A stretch of DNA of 64,000 nucleotides, from the NCBI RefSeq assembly GCF_014205135.1, contig NZ_JACHMY010000001.1, positions 62,001 to 126,000 of the forward strand, written 5' to 3'. Below are positions 18,701 through 28,760 of the stretch, piece by piece (position 1 is the first letter of the stretch; each line of letters opens with the position of its first letter). The translations under genes and the position numbers were made by a program. Below the pieces are notes generated by a model. It did not search any database, had not been told where the DNA came from, and was given only the letters and a program-made list of their open reading frames with translations. Origin of the DNA: Kribbella italica. GTDB taxonomy: Bacteria; Actinomycetota; Actinomycetes; Propionibacteriales; Kribbellaceae.

Positions 18701-19022
18701 GGGTTTCGTGGCTTGTCTGAAGACCAAGGGCAGCGCCGTACGGTTCGTCGCGCCGGTCGTCGCGGCGGGTCTCTACTCGGTGCGTCTCCGCTATGCCAAC
18801 GCGATCGGCACGACCCAGACGATGACGCTGGCCAGTGGGACGAAGTCGGCCCAGCTCCAGCTGCCCACGCTGGCGAACTGGGACACCTGGTCGGAGCACG
18901 AGGTCGCCCTGCCGCTCGACCCGGGCAGTCCTGTGACGTTCACTTACGGGCCGAACGACAACGGCAACGTCAACCTGGACTCGATCACCCTGGAGGCCGA
19001 CCCCGGCGTGGTTCATCGCTGA
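15756..19022 (+). CDS. Secreted glycoside hydrolase family 97 protein with C-terminal CBM
   Basis: 1088-residue exported enzyme. The signal peptide has a twin-arginine-like QRRRRTGLLAMAMAV and cleaves near AQAAQ (about residue 33). The GH97 N-domain (about 45-300) includes FRYHFPGQ; the TIM barrel (about 300-590) contains KFVLAEGWNTN, and HEAIKPTGLGRTYPN (Glu near 474) and SGEGVAGME, the glutamates expected for inverting, SusB-like alpha-glucosidases. After the GH97 C-domain come an Ig-like segment (about 700-790), an unfamiliar helical region (about 795-950) and a CBM35/CBM6-like domain beginning IEAESAELV with HTGYTGTGFV. It is unusually long for GH97 (normally about 650-750). It presumably degrades alpha-glucans outside the cell. 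Confidence 0.9.
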   Translation: MNREGSQRRRRTGLLAMAMAVIASGVVMTPAQAAQPAAGLTEVTGQHTETVTSPDGKLRVTIGSENGRLVYSVRSRSKVLVGTSGLGLDLAGRPSLTQGMTIESVERRTVDETWKPVWGTSSQVRNHASELTVHAVQAGTGFELDLVFRVFDDGVGFRYHFPGQPGLDDYTVTAEKTEFALDPAARSWSIAAGTDWNADEKHYRDLPLSGVATAQTPITASPAADSFVVVHEAALIDYPSMTLKAVQGRPGTFASELISLPDGTKAKLAGEFSTPWRTLTVGQRAGDLGESHLIENLNDPCKICTDTSWIKPATYVGVWWELQRRDTTWFAGPKHGATTARVKQYIDLAKRAGAKFVLAEGWNTNAGGQWAGQDFLTPQADFDLPEVLRYAEANGVGYIAHNETRGDVDYYDAHLEEIFSTYEELGIHAIKTGYATKFLLGGVNRSHYDQEAVRHYQRAVDAAARHKITVNAHEAIKPTGLGRTYPNMMSGEGVAGMEQQNYMGAQGNPPAQATILPFTRFMGGPADYTPGVLNVTWDPARLGTRVQTTSAAQLALYPTFFSPLQMLADTPENYAAHPGFAFLKDLPASWDETRVLDSVIGDYTTTARRSGSTWYLGAITDENDGVLQTPLSFLRRGTFVAEIYADAEGTSWKGDPLPVEISKVLVNSSTRLSMALAGAGGQAVKLRPATATDLRTLSWYAGPRAGYGTPTTALDAATQQLSVKVPISNSGSTVAGFPAQVFIDGRAVGQPRDVRVAGRGTRTAEWTVPASAVPDRDFLVAVGAPGGQRGRAVRVAQPRSLLKLVPELRRSGKLTTFAMVRLEVPLIKAEGQLLRGDVNGRLLALQEARLALYGLPVAEVSAEARTAIDELLTTRLGEPQGLLSLALKVRQAAVDPVLSSRLLAELKSAIAAAVVDDRAGMQAAVTRFTALVEAGPIDPAVAAELLAAGGVFAAGPRTIEAESAELVSGACRRTDHTGYTGTGFVACLKTKGSAVRFVAPVVAAGLYSVRLRYANAIGTTQTMTLASGTKSAQLQLPTLANWDTWSEHEVALPLDPGSPVTFTYGPNDNGNVNLDSITLEADPGVVHR

Positions 19023-19421
19023 GCTGCGCTTCCGTCCGGCGTAGGTTTCACCCGGAGCGAGGTGCGGGAGGTCGCCGAAGATCTCCTGCACGGCCGCGGT
19101 GATCGCGGGCCAGTCGGGAGTAGCGGGGACATCGATGACCGGTCGGTCGTGCTCGGCCGCTTCCTCCCGGATCCGCCTGGCCAGCACGACATCGCGCGCG
19201 AGCAGACCTTCGAGGCGCTCTGGCAGCGGGGTCCTCCACGCGAGCTAGCCGGGCCTCCCGGGCTCGGCGAGTTTGCTCGGGGTCAGGGACGAGCCACACC
19301 GCGACAGGGACCTCACGGCCGACGACGGGAAGAGCTGCGGACCTTCGACCAGCGCCGGTACGGCGCCCAGGTCGCGGGCGCGGATGTTCTAGGAAACCGG
19401 CGGATCGGCAGCGTCGTTCAT
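19023..19421 (-). pseudogene. Decayed P-loop kinase-like gene
   Basis: The minus strand translates, across three frames, to one continuous protein tail: ALVEGPQLFP, then VAVWLVPDPEQTRRAREARL, then LLARDVVLARRIREEAAE and VIDVPATPDW. This resembles the C-terminal half of small AAA/P-loop kinases. An in-frame TAG occurs near 19390 and frameshifts near 19325 and 19215; the Walker A half is missing. This explains most of the 560-base gap between the GH97 gene and hyi. Confidence 0.6.
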
Positions 19422-19517
19422 CCGGCCGATCCTGCCACCCGACACGGGGGAGCGCTTTCCCGGAGCCTTGGTAGGCAGGGCCTATCGGATGACGCCGAAT
19501 GTGACGTTGGTCATGCC

Positions 19518-19561
19518 TTGACCCTTCTCGAACGCCCGGCCTACTGTATGCGGTATACCGA
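19518..19561 (+). promoter_or_regulatory. Promoter and operator of the hyi-gcl operon
   Basis: TTGACC (19518-19523) and TACTGT (19542-19547) are spaced 18 bases apart as -35 and -10. The -10 overlaps CTACTGTATGCGGTATACCG (19541-19560), a member of the site family found before the other oxalate-island units. A regulator bound there would cover the promoter, implying repression. The hyi ATG is at 19583. Confidence 0.6.
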
Positions 19562-19582
19562 GCCCCTCCGAAAGGCGGGACC

Positions 19583-20401
19583 ATGGAAACTGCTGTGCCC
19601 AGGTTCGCCGTGAACTGCTCGCTCCTGTTCACCGAACTGCCTTTGCTGCAAAGACCCGCCGCCGCTCGTACTGCCGGCTTCGAGGCCGTGGAGTTCTGGT
19701 GGCCGTTCGACTCCGCTCTGCCGGGGGACGCCGAGGTCGACGCGTTCGAGCGCGCGATCCTGGAAGCCGGCGTCCAGCTGACCGGACTGAACTTCGCTGC
19801 CGGTGACATGCCGGGTGGCGACCGCGGCCTGGTGTCCTGGCCGCAACGATCGCTGGAGTTCCGCGACAACCTCGCGGTCACGCTGGGGATCGGGGAACGC
19901 CTCGGCTGCCGTGCGTTCAACGCGCTGTACGGCAACCGGGTCGAGGGAGTCGCGCCCCAGGCGCAGGACGAACTGGCCGCCGAGAACCTCGCGCTGGCCG
20001 CCACCGCGGCCGGTTCCTTCGGCGCCACGGTCCTCGTCGAACCGGTCAGCGGCGCCGAACACTACCCGCTGCTGACCGCGGCCGACGCGATCGCGGTGAT
20101 CGACCGCGTGGTCGCCGAGTCCGGTGTCACGAGCATCGGGTTGCTGGCCGACCTGTACCACCTGACCGTCAACGGGGACGACGTGAGCAAGGCGATCACG
20201 ACGTACGCCGACCGGATCGCGCACGTACAGATCGCGGACGCCCCCGGGCGCAACGAGCCCGGCACCGGCACGATCCCGATCGGGCAGCATCTCGGCGAGC
20301 TCGCCGAGGCCGGGTACGACGGCTGGATCGGCTTGGAGTACAAGCCGTCCGGCCCGACCGCCGACAGCTTCGGCTGGCTGACCGACCGCGAATCGTCCTG
20401 A
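19583..20401 (+). CDS. hyi: Hydroxypyruvate isomerase
   Basis: 272-residue AP-endonuclease-2-like TIM barrel that interconverts hydroxypyruvate and tartronate semialdehyde. Family features include [20 protein letters not shown] at the start, [10 protein letters not shown], metal-ligand glutamates in [12 protein letters not shown] and GWIGLEYKP, and the [14 protein letters not shown] segment. It is first in an operon with gcl 28 bases downstream. It lets the cell use either hydroxypyruvate or tartronate semialdehyde on the way from glyoxylate to glycerate. Confidence 0.92.
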   Translation: METAVPRFAVNCSLLFTELPLLQRPAAARTAGFEAVEFWWPFDSALPGDAEVDAFERAILEAGVQLTGLNFAAGDMPGGDRGLVSWPQRSLEFRDNLAVTLGIGERLGCRAFNALYGNRVEGVAPQAQDELAAENLALAATAAGSFGATVLVEPVSGAEHYPLLTAADAIAVIDRVVAESGVTSIGLLADLYHLTVNGDDVSKAITTYADRIAHVQIADAPGRNEPGTGTIPIGQHLGELAEAGYDGWIGLEYKPSGPTADSFGWLTDRESS

Positions 20402-20429
20402 CCGACGTCCTGACCGACAAGGAGCTGGC

Positions 20430-22205
<1,776 letters not shown>

Positions 22206-22217
22206 AGGAGGGACACG

Positions 22218-23267
22218 ATGAGAGTCGCAGTTCTCGGCGCCGGAGCGATCGGCGCGTACGTCGGCGCGGCCCTGCACCGCGGCGGGACCGAGGTCCACCT
22301 GGTGGCTCGTGGCGCCCATCTCGAGGCGATCCGGAAGAACGGCGTCCAGGTGCACAGCCCGCGCGGCGACTGGCTCGCCCGGACGCCGGCCACCGACGAC
22401 CCGCAGGAGATCGGTCCGGTCGACTTCGTCTTCCTCGGGCTGAAGGCCAACTCGTACGCGACCAGCGGCCCGCTGCTGGAACCGCTGCTGCACGACAAGA
22501 CCGCGGTGATCGCGGCCCAGAACGGCATCCCGTGGTGGTACTTCCACGGGCTGCCGGGCCCGTACGAGGGGCACCGGATCGAGTCGGTCGACCCGGGTGG
22601 TGAGGTGACCCGGGTCATCCAGCTCGAACGCGCGATCGGCTGCGTCGTCTACTGCTCGACCGAGCTGGACGGGCCGGGCGTCGTACGGCATCTCGAAGGG
22701 ACCCGGTTCTCGATCGGCGAGCCGGTCGGCGGGCAGAGCGAGCGGTGCCTGGAGTTCAGCGAGGCGATGGTCGCGGGCGGGCTGAAGTGCCCGGTCGAGA
22801 ACGACGTCCGCAACGACATCTGGATCAAGCTGCTCGGCAACGCGGCGTTCAACCCGATCAGCGCGCTGGCCCGGGCGACGATGGTCGAGATCGCCACCCA
22901 CCAGGGCACCCGCGCGATGGTGAAGCTGATGATGGAGGAGACGCTGGAGATCGCCCGAGCGGTCGGCAGCACGCCCGACATCTCGGTCGACAAGCGGATC
23001 GACGGCGCCGAGCGGGTCGGCGAGCACAAGACCTCGATGCTGCAGGACCTGGAGAAGGACAAGCCGCTCGAGCTCGACGTGATCCTCGCGGCGGTGGTGG
23101 AGCTGGCCGACCTGACCGAGACCTTGGCGCCCACCCTGCGCGCGGTGCACGCCGTCGCGGATCTCTTGTCCAGCAAGGTCGGTACGTCGGCCGAGAAGGT
23201 CGCGCACGCTCCCACCTCGGGCCGGATCCCCGGCCCGGGCCGGCCGGCCGCGGTCGTCACCCCCTGA
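22218..23267 (+). CDS. PanE/ApbA-type reductase; candidate oxalyl-CoA reductase
   Basis: 349-residue NADPH-dependent reductase related to 2-dehydropantoate 2-reductase. The cofactor loop is VLGAGAIGAYVGAAL, the conserved lysine is in LGLKANSYA, QNGIPWWYFHGLPGPY follows, and the C-terminal domain has NDIWIKLLGNAAFNPISAL and the family lysine/serine segment GEHKTSMLQDLE. The start has AAGGAGG. It is the third gene of the hyi-gcl operon, far from pantothenate genes. Known biology: PanE2 of Methylobacterium extorquens, annotated the same way, was shown to reduce oxalyl-CoA to glyoxylate. That role fits here and is inferred; true pantothenate synthesis is the alternative. Confidence 0.8.
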   Translation: MRVAVLGAGAIGAYVGAALHRGGTEVHLVARGAHLEAIRKNGVQVHSPRGDWLARTPATDDPQEIGPVDFVFLGLKANSYATSGPLLEPLLHDKTAVIAAQNGIPWWYFHGLPGPYEGHRIESVDPGGEVTRVIQLERAIGCVVYCSTELDGPGVVRHLEGTRFSIGEPVGGQSERCLEFSEAMVAGGLKCPVENDVRNDIWIKLLGNAAFNPISALARATMVEIATHQGTRAMVKLMMEETLEIARAVGSTPDISVDKRIDGAERVGEHKTSMLQDLEKDKPLELDVILAAVVELADLTETLAPTLRAVHAVADLLSSKVGTSAEKVAHAPTSGRIPGPGRPAAVVTP

Positions 23268-23328
23268 CCAGGCGGGTCCGGAGGCGAGCCCTGCCCACTG
23301 CGCGCGTTCTGGGCCCACCTGTTCCACC

Positions 23329-23372
23329 CGCTGCGCTCCGAAGGACTCCGCGAGGTCTTTCGGGGCGCAGCG
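23329..23372 (+). terminator. Terminator hairpin after the hyi-gcl-reductase operon
   Basis: CGCTGCGCTCCGAAGGAC (23329-23346) and GTCTTTCGGGGCGCAGCG (23355-23372) form an 18-base stem with two mismatches or wobbles and an 8-base loop. There is no long T-run, as is common in actinobacteria. It lies in the 273-base gap that otherwise has no gene. Confidence 0.6.
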
Positions 23373-23540
23373 TCTATTTCGGTTGCCGGTCCTCAGCCCG
23401 GTGACTAGCGTTCCGGGCACGTCCTACCCCGCAGGGAGCTGAGGCATGCCCGGTCGTTCGCGCACGCGCTGACTCATCCGTCACCGCGTGCTGCCCGTTT
23501 CGGTGGCACCGCGACTCGTCGCGACCTCGAGGACTTCACC

Positions 23541-24748
23541 GTGCCCTGGAACGACCGTGAATTCGTCAAGCTCTGGATCGGCCAGACCGCTTCCAACCTT
23601 GGTGCCCAGACCGCCCAACTCACCCTGCCGCTCGTCGCGCTGACCGCGCTCGGCGGTGGTGCCGGACAGCTCGGCGCCCTCCGCGCCGCGCAGCAGATCC
23701 CGATCCTCGTCTGCTCGCTCGTCGTCGGCCGGCTGGTCGACCGCCTGCGGGCCCGCAACCTGATGGTGTACGCCGATCTCGGGCGCGCCGTCGTCCTGTC
23801 CGCGGTCCCGGCGGCCTGGCTGCTGGGCTGGCTCGGCCTGCCCTTGCTGTACTGCGTCGCCTTCCTGCTCGGCGTACTGTCCGTGTTCTTCGACGTCGCC
23901 TACCAGGCCTTCCTGCCCCGTCTGGTCCGCCGCGAGCAACTTGCCCAGGGCAACAGCCTGCTGGAGAGCGGCCGGTCGGTGACGCAGATCTCCGGGCCGG
24001 CCCTCGGGGGCGGACTGGTGTCGTTGCTCTCGGCGCCCGTCGCCGTCGTCGCGCCGGTGGTGTTCTACCTGTTCTCGTTCCTCTCGATCCAGCGGATCAA
24101 GCGGGCCGAGCGGCAGGCTCCGGTCGCGAGCCGGTCGGTGGGCTGCGGCTGGTCTTCGCCGACCGGTCGTTGCGGGCGATCGCGCTCGCGTCCGCGGTGG
24201 GCCACTTCTTCTTCGCCGGACTGATGACGGTGTACCTGGTCCACCTCGGCACGAGCTTCTCGGGCGGCGTTGTCGGGCTGGTCCTGGCGGCGCTGGGTCC
24301 GGGCGCGCTGATCGGCGCCGTGTTCTCCGCGCGGATTCCCCGGCGCTTCGGCTTCGGGCCGGTGATGATCCTGGCGGCGGTCGGCGCGGACGTCGTGATG
24401 CTCGTCGTACCGGTGTTCGCTCCGGGGGTGGTGGTCCTGATCGCCGTCAACGTGGTCTGCGGGGCGTTGACCCAGTTGATCGACGTCTCGGCCACCTCGG
24501 TACGGCAGGCGATCACGCCGCTGGACGCGCAGGGCCGGGTGGTTGCCGCGCTCAACTTCCTCGGGCTGGGGCTGGCGCCGGTGGGTTCCCTGCTCGCCGG
24601 CGCGGTGGCGGAGGTGCTCGGTGTTCGGGCGGTGCTGCTGGTGTGTGCGCTCGGGATGCTGCTGTCGCCGCTCGCGATGGTGCTGTCGCCGCTGGCGAGG
24701 CTCGGGCGGGTGCTGCCCGACCAGCAGGACCAGTGGTCTTCTCAGTAG
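23541..24748 (+). pseudogene. MFS transporter interrupted by one frameshift
   Basis: The first 195 codons encode a normal MFS half (MPWNDREFVKLWIGQTASNL; FFDVAYQAFLPRLVRREQLA; ESGRSVTQISGPALGG). Near 24126 the family alignment jumps to another frame (GGLRLVFADRSLRAIALASA), which continues to 24748 with six further helices. A single missing base would restore one 402-residue protein of the enterobactin-exporter/macrolide-efflux type. Start GTG at 23541. Either recent inactivation or a sequence error. Confidence 0.8.
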
Positions 24749-24812
24749 CCCACTGGTATCCGTGGTCCTGCCGTAGGGTCGAGGTGGAATCTCACGTCGC
24801 AAAGGAGCGAGC

Positions 24813-25601
24813 ATGAGGCTGGACCACCAGACCCCCGCACGGGCACCGGACGGCAGTGCGGGTGACGCCGACTACGGGCGGATCGGCGTCGACTACACCG
24901 CCTACCGCCGGCCCGAGCCGCAGATCGCCGCCGCGATCCGGGACGCGCTCGGCCCGGCCCGGAAGGTCCTGAACGTCGGCGCCGGCGCCGGTTCGTACGA
25001 ACCGACCGACGTGGACCTGGTCGCGGTCGAGCCGTCGGCGCAGATGCGCGCCCAGCGTCCGGCCGGCCTGGTCGAGGCGATCGACGCGACGGCCGAGGAG
25101 CTGCCGTTCGCCGACGGCACGTTCGACGGCGCGATGGCGACGTTCACGGTGCACCAGTGGCGCGACCTCGAGGCCGGCCTGACCGAGGTCCGCCGGGTGA
25201 CGCGCGGATCGGTCGCCGTACTGACGTGTGATCCGACCCTGCTGCGGCGCTTCTGGCTGCACGAGTACGCGCCCGAGGCGATCGACACCGAGGCACGCCG
25301 CTACCCGCCGATCGAGCGGATCGCGGCCGCGCTCGGCGGTGGGCAGGCGTTCAACGTGCCGATCCCGCTGCTGTGCACCGACGGCTTCGGCGAGGCGTAC
25401 TACGGACGGCCGGAGCGGCTCCTGGATCCAGGAGCTCGCCGGGCCAACTCCGCGTGGAGCTTCGTCCCGCCCGAGGTCCACGAGCGCTTCACCGAGCACC
25501 TCACCCGCGAGCTGGCCGACGGGACCTGGGACAGCAAGTACGGGCAGCTGCGCAACCAGCAGCACTTCGACGGCTCGCTGGTGCTGTTCGTCTCCGCCTG
25601 A
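24813..25601 (+). CDS. Class I SAM-dependent methyltransferase
   Basis: 262-residue methyltransferase. Motif I is VLNVGAGAGSYE near residue 53, motif II VDLVAVEPSA, and the FDGAMATFTVHQW region forms motif IV. AAGGAG precedes ATG at 24813. It is monocistronic between the broken transporter and a strong terminator. Substrate unknown. Confidence 0.85.
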   Translation: MRLDHQTPARAPDGSAGDADYGRIGVDYTAYRRPEPQIAAAIRDALGPARKVLNVGAGAGSYEPTDVDLVAVEPSAQMRAQRPAGLVEAIDATAEELPFADGTFDGAMATFTVHQWRDLEAGLTEVRRVTRGSVAVLTCDPTLLRRFWLHEYAPEAIDTEARRYPPIERIAAALGGGQAFNVPIPLLCTDGFGEAYYGRPERLLDPGARRANSAWSFVPPEVHERFTEHLTRELADGTWDSKYGQLRNQQHFDGSLVLFVSA

Positions 25602-25611
25602 CAGCGGACGA

Positions 25612-25647
25612 CCGCCGACGGGGGAGCTGGCTTTCCCCCGCCGGCGG
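25612..25647. terminator. Bidirectional terminator between methyltransferase and glxR
   Basis: CCGCCG (25612-25617) plus CGGGGGA pair with TCCCCCG and CGGCGG (25642-25647) around a short loop, between convergent genes. Confidence 0.65.
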
Positions 25648-25653
25648 CCCGCG

Positions 25654-26538
25654 TCAGGTGTTTCGTCCTGACAGTTCCTCGACCACCTTCAGCAGTGCCG
25701 AGTGGTCGAGGGATCCGTGACCCATGGCACGGGCCGCGGACACCAGTTGGGCGACCAGGCCGGTCACCGGCAGCGCGACGCCGGCCGCGCGGGCGGCGGA
25801 CAGCGCGATGCCCATGTCCTTGTGGTGCAGGTCGATCCGGAAGCCGGGGGCGAACTCCCGGCCCAGCATCGTCGACGCCTTGAGGTCGAGGATCCGGTTC
25901 CCGGCCAGGCCGCCGGCCAGCACCTCGAGCCCGCGCTCGCCGTCGACGCCGGACGCCTCCAGCAGCACGATCGCCTCGCTGACCAGCGAGATGATCCCGG
26001 CCACCATGAGCTGGTTGGCGGCCTTCACCGTCTGGCCCGCGCCGTGACCGCCGACGTGCACAATCGTCCGGCCGAGGTCCTCGAAGATCGGCCGTGCCGT
26101 CTCGAACACGTCGGCCTCACCGCCAACCATGATCGACAGCGACGCCTTGATCGCGCCCTGCTCGCCACCGCTGACCGGCGCGTCCAGCACCTGTACGCCG
26201 TGCTCCGCGCCGACCCGAGCGACCTCCAGCGAGGTCTCCGGCGCGATCGACGACATGTCGATCAGCAGCAGCCCGGCGGGAGCCGACTCCAGTACGCCGC
26301 CCGCTCCGAGCACCACCTCGGCCACCTGCGGCGAGTCCGGCAGCATGGTGATCACCACCTCCGCGCCCGCGACCGCCTCGGCGATCGTCGGCGCGGGCTT
26401 GCCGCCGGCTTGCAGCAGCTTCTCGACCGACGCCGGTACGACGTCGTACCCGCTGACGTCGTACCCGGCCCGGACCAGATTGGCTGCCATGTGCGACCCC
26501 ATGATCCCGAGGCCGATGAATCCGATCTTCCGCGCCAT
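25654..26538 (-). CDS. glxR: 2-hydroxy-3-oxopropionate (tartronate semialdehyde) reductase
   Basis: 294-residue beta-hydroxyacid dehydrogenase that reduces tartronate semialdehyde to glycerate. Cofactor motif IGFIGLGIMGSHMAANL, substrate motif DAPVSGGEQGA, catalytic lysine in KAANQLMVAG, and VMG-type cofactor-discrimination segment GYDV. The ATG overlaps the sucD stop (ATGA), so it is translationally coupled as third gene of sucC-sucD-glxR. It completes the glycerate pathway started by gcl and hyi. GarR-like paralogues are hard to separate by sequence, but the context supports this role. Confidence 0.88.
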   Translation of the reverse strand: MARKIGFIGLGIMGSHMAANLVRAGYDVSGYDVVPASVEKLLQAGGKPAPTIAEAVAGAEVVITMLPDSPQVAEVVLGAGGVLESAPAGLLLIDMSSIAPETSLEVARVGAEHGVQVLDAPVSGGEQGAIKASLSIMVGGEADVFETARPIFEDLGRTIVHVGGHGAGQTVKAANQLMVAGIISLVSEAIVLLEASGVDGERGLEVLAGGLAGNRILDLKASTMLGREFAPGFRIDLHHKDMGIALSAARAAGVALPVTGLVAQLVSAARAMGHGSLDHSALLKVVEELSGRNT

Positions 26539-27437
26539 CACGAACCCACCGGGTCGAGACTCTGCTCGAGCGCGACCCGCATCAGTCGCGCGGTCTCGGA
26601 CGGCGTCTTGCCGACCTTGACCCCGACCGCCTCCAGGGCCTCCTGCTTCGCGACCGCCGTACCGGACGAGCCGGAGACGATCGCGCCGGCGTGGCCCATC
26701 GTCTTGCCCTCGGGCGCGGTGAAGCCGGCCACGTACCCGACGACCGGCTTGGTCACGGACTCGGCGATGAACGCCGCCGCCCGCTCCTCCGCGTCGCCGC
26801 CGATCTCGCCGATCATCACGATCGCCTCGGTGTCGGGGTCGTCCTGGAACGCCCGGAGCGCGTCGATGTGGGTGGTGCCGATGATCGGGTCGCCGCCGAT
26901 GCCGATCGCGGTGGTGAAGCCGTACTCGCGCAGCTCGTACATCATCTGGTACGTCAGCGTGCCCGACTTCGAGACCAGCCCGATCCGGCCCGGACCGGCG
27001 ATGTCGGCCGGGATGATGCCGGCGTTGGCGAGGCCGGGGCTGATCAGGCCGGGGGAGTTCGGGCCGATGATCCGGGTCCCGTTCGCCTCGGCGTGCGCGA
27101 AGAACGCCGCGGTGTCGTGCACCGGGACGCCTTCGGTGATCACCACGACCAGGCCGAGGCCCGCGTCGACGGCCTCGATCACCGCACCCTTGACGAACCG
27201 CGGCGGCACGAACACCACCGAGGTGTCCGCGCCGGTCGACTTCACCGCGTCGGCGCAGGACCCGTAGACCGGGATCGAGCGCTTCGCGAAGTCGACCGAC
27301 TGGCCGCCCTTGCCCGGCGTCACGCCGCCGACGATGTTGGTGCCGGCGGCAAGCATCCGGGAGGTGTGCTTCTGCCCTTCGGCCCCGGTCATGCCCTGCA
27401 CGATGACCTTGCTCTTGTCGGTCAGAAAGATCGCCAT
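26538..27437 (-). CDS. sucD: Succinate-CoA ligase (or related dicarboxylate-CoA ligase) alpha subunit
   Basis: 299-residue CoA-binding subunit. [20 protein letters not shown] is the usual opening; the phosphohistidine is in [18 protein letters not shown] and the CoA region in GGVTPGKGG. It follows sucC closely with its own AGGAG. The surprising point is its place between sucC and glxR in an oxalate island: it may supply succinyl-CoA for an oxalate CoA-transferase, or be a malate-CoA or oxalate-CoA ligase. Sequence alone does not separate these. Confidence 0.92.
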   Translation of the reverse strand: MAIFLTDKSKVIVQGMTGAEGQKHTSRMLAAGTNIVGGVTPGKGGQSVDFAKRSIPVYGSCADAVKSTGADTSVVFVPPRFVKGAVIEAVDAGLGLVVVITEGVPVHDTAAFFAHAEANGTRIIGPNSPGLISPGLANAGIIPADIAGPGRIGLVSKSGTLTYQMMYELREYGFTTAIGIGGDPIIGTTHIDALRAFQDDPDTEAIVMIGEIGGDAEERAAAFIAESVTKPVVGYVAGFTAPEGKTMGHAGAIVSGSSGTAVAKQEALEAVGVKVGKTPSETARLMRVALEQSLDPVGS

Positions 27438-27448
27438 CTGTCCAGCTC

Positions 27449-28606
27449 CTATCCGGCCTGCGCGGCCAGCTCGGCGGCGCGGTCGGCGGCACCGTCCATC
27501 GTGTCCACCACCGTCACCAGCGGGTGGTTCGCCGTGGCGAGGATCTTGCGGCCCTCGTCCACGTTGTTGCCGTCCAGCCGGACGACGAGCGGCTTGTTCG
27601 CCGTGGGGCCGAGCAGCTCGAGCGCCTGCACGATGCCGTTGGAGACCGCGTCGCAGGCGGTGATCCCGCCGAACACGTTCACGAACACGCTCTTCACCTG
27701 CGCGTCGCCGAGGATGATCCCCAGCCCGTTGGCCATCACCTCGGCACTGGCGCCGCCGCCGATGTCGAGGAAGTTCGCGGGCTTGACGCCACCGTGCGCC
27801 TCACCGGCGTACGCGACGACGTCGAGCGTCGACATCACCAGGCCGGCGCCGTTGCCGATGATCCCGACCTCGCCGTCGAGCTTGACGTAGTTCAGGCCCT
27901 TCTCCTGTGCGGCGGCCTCCAGCGGGTCGGCCGCGGCCTTGTCCTCGAAGGCGGCGTGGTCGACGTGCCGGTACGCCGCGTTCTCGTCCAGCGTGACCTT
28001 GCCGTCCAGCGCCTCCAGCGTGCCGTCGCCGAGCTTGACCAGTGGATTCACCTCGACCAGCGAGGCGTCCTCGGCGATGAACACCGTCCACAGGCTCTTC
28101 ACCACCTCGGCGGCGCCGTCCGGGAAGCCGGCCGCGGCGACGATCTCGGCGGCCTTCGCGTCGTCGACGCCGACCGCCGGGTCGATGGAGATCTTCGCGA
28201 TCGCGTCGGGGTTGGTGTGCGCGACCTCCTCGATCTCGACACCGCCCTCGGTGCTCGCGATACACAGGTAGCCGCGATTGGCCCGGTCGACCAGGAACGA
28301 CAGGTAGTACTCGTCGGCGATGTCGGCCGCCGGGGCGAGCAGGACCCGGCGTACGACGTGCCCTTTGATGTCCATCCCGAGGATGTCCCCGGCGCGGGCG
28401 GTCGCCTCGGCGGGATCGGCGGCCAGCTTGACGCCACCGGCCTTGCCGCGGCCGCCGGCCTTCACCTGCGCCTTCACCACGACCCGGCCGCCGAGCGCCT
28501 CGGCCGCCGCGGCCGCGTCGGCGGCGTCCTCGACCACGCGGCCGAGGGTGACCGGCACGGCGTGCCGGGCGAAGAGTTCTTTGGCTTGGTACTCCATCAG
28601 GTCCAC
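27449..28606 (-). CDS. sucC: Succinate-CoA ligase (or related ligase) beta subunit, ADP-forming type
   Basis: 385-residue ATP-grasp subunit. The GTG at 28606 starts [20 protein letters not shown], matching the family start; AGGAGAGGA lies upstream. ATP-grasp features include [31 protein letters not shown] and the C-terminal [12 protein letters not shown]. First gene of the leftward operon; an island operator lies 47 bases upstream and the OxlT-like gene starts divergently. Confidence 0.92.
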   Translation of the reverse strand: MDLMEYQAKELFARHAVPVTLGRVVEDAADAAAAAEALGGRVVVKAQVKAGGRGKAGGVKLAADPAEATARAGDILGMDIKGHVVRRVLLAPAADIADEYYLSFLVDRANRGYLCIASTEGGVEIEEVAHTNPDAIAKISIDPAVGVDDAKAAEIVAAAGFPDGAAEVVKSLWTVFIAEDASLVEVNPLVKLGDGTLEALDGKVTLDENAAYRHVDHAAFEDKAAADPLEAAAQEKGLNYVKLDGEVGIIGNGAGLVMSTLDVVAYAGEAHGGVKPANFLDIGGGASAEVMANGLGIILGDAQVKSVFVNVFGGITACDAVSNGIVQALELLGPTANKPLVVRLDGNNVDEGRKILATANHPLVTVVDTMDGAADRAAELAAQAG

Positions 28607-28652
28607 GGGGGCAGTCCTCTCCTCACACAGCACCTGCTTGGGCAATATGGCG

Positions 28653-28671
28653 ACTGTATGCTGTATGCAAG
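28653..28671. promoter_or_regulatory. Island operator, sucC side
   Basis: ACTGTATGCTGTATGCAAG contains two GTATGC half-sites, related to the sites before hyi, the OxlT-like gene, the Oxc-like gene and the small gene at 40848. It is 47 bases before the sucC start. Confidence 0.6.
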
Positions 28672-28729
28672 TTCACACACAAGGGCTCTGGGGTCTGGAC
28701 AAGAGGTAGCGGAGAGGAGTACCAAAGTT

Positions 28730-28747
28730 CCATACGGTATGCAGTAG
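28730..28747. promoter_or_regulatory. Island operator, oxlT side
   Basis: CCATACGGTATGCAGTAG includes the perfect palindrome CATAC-G-GTATG. It ends 13 bases before the carrier ATG at 28761, so it likely overlaps the promoter or leader. The ten bases CATACGGTAT plus GCA recur at 31061-31073. Confidence 0.65.
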
Positions 28748-28760
28748 TCAGGAGGCGATC

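Noticed and set aside
24813-25601. Methyltransferase as part of the glyoxylate system
   Set aside because: It is enclosed by a broken transporter and a strong terminator, has no island-type operator, and has no obvious oxalate link.
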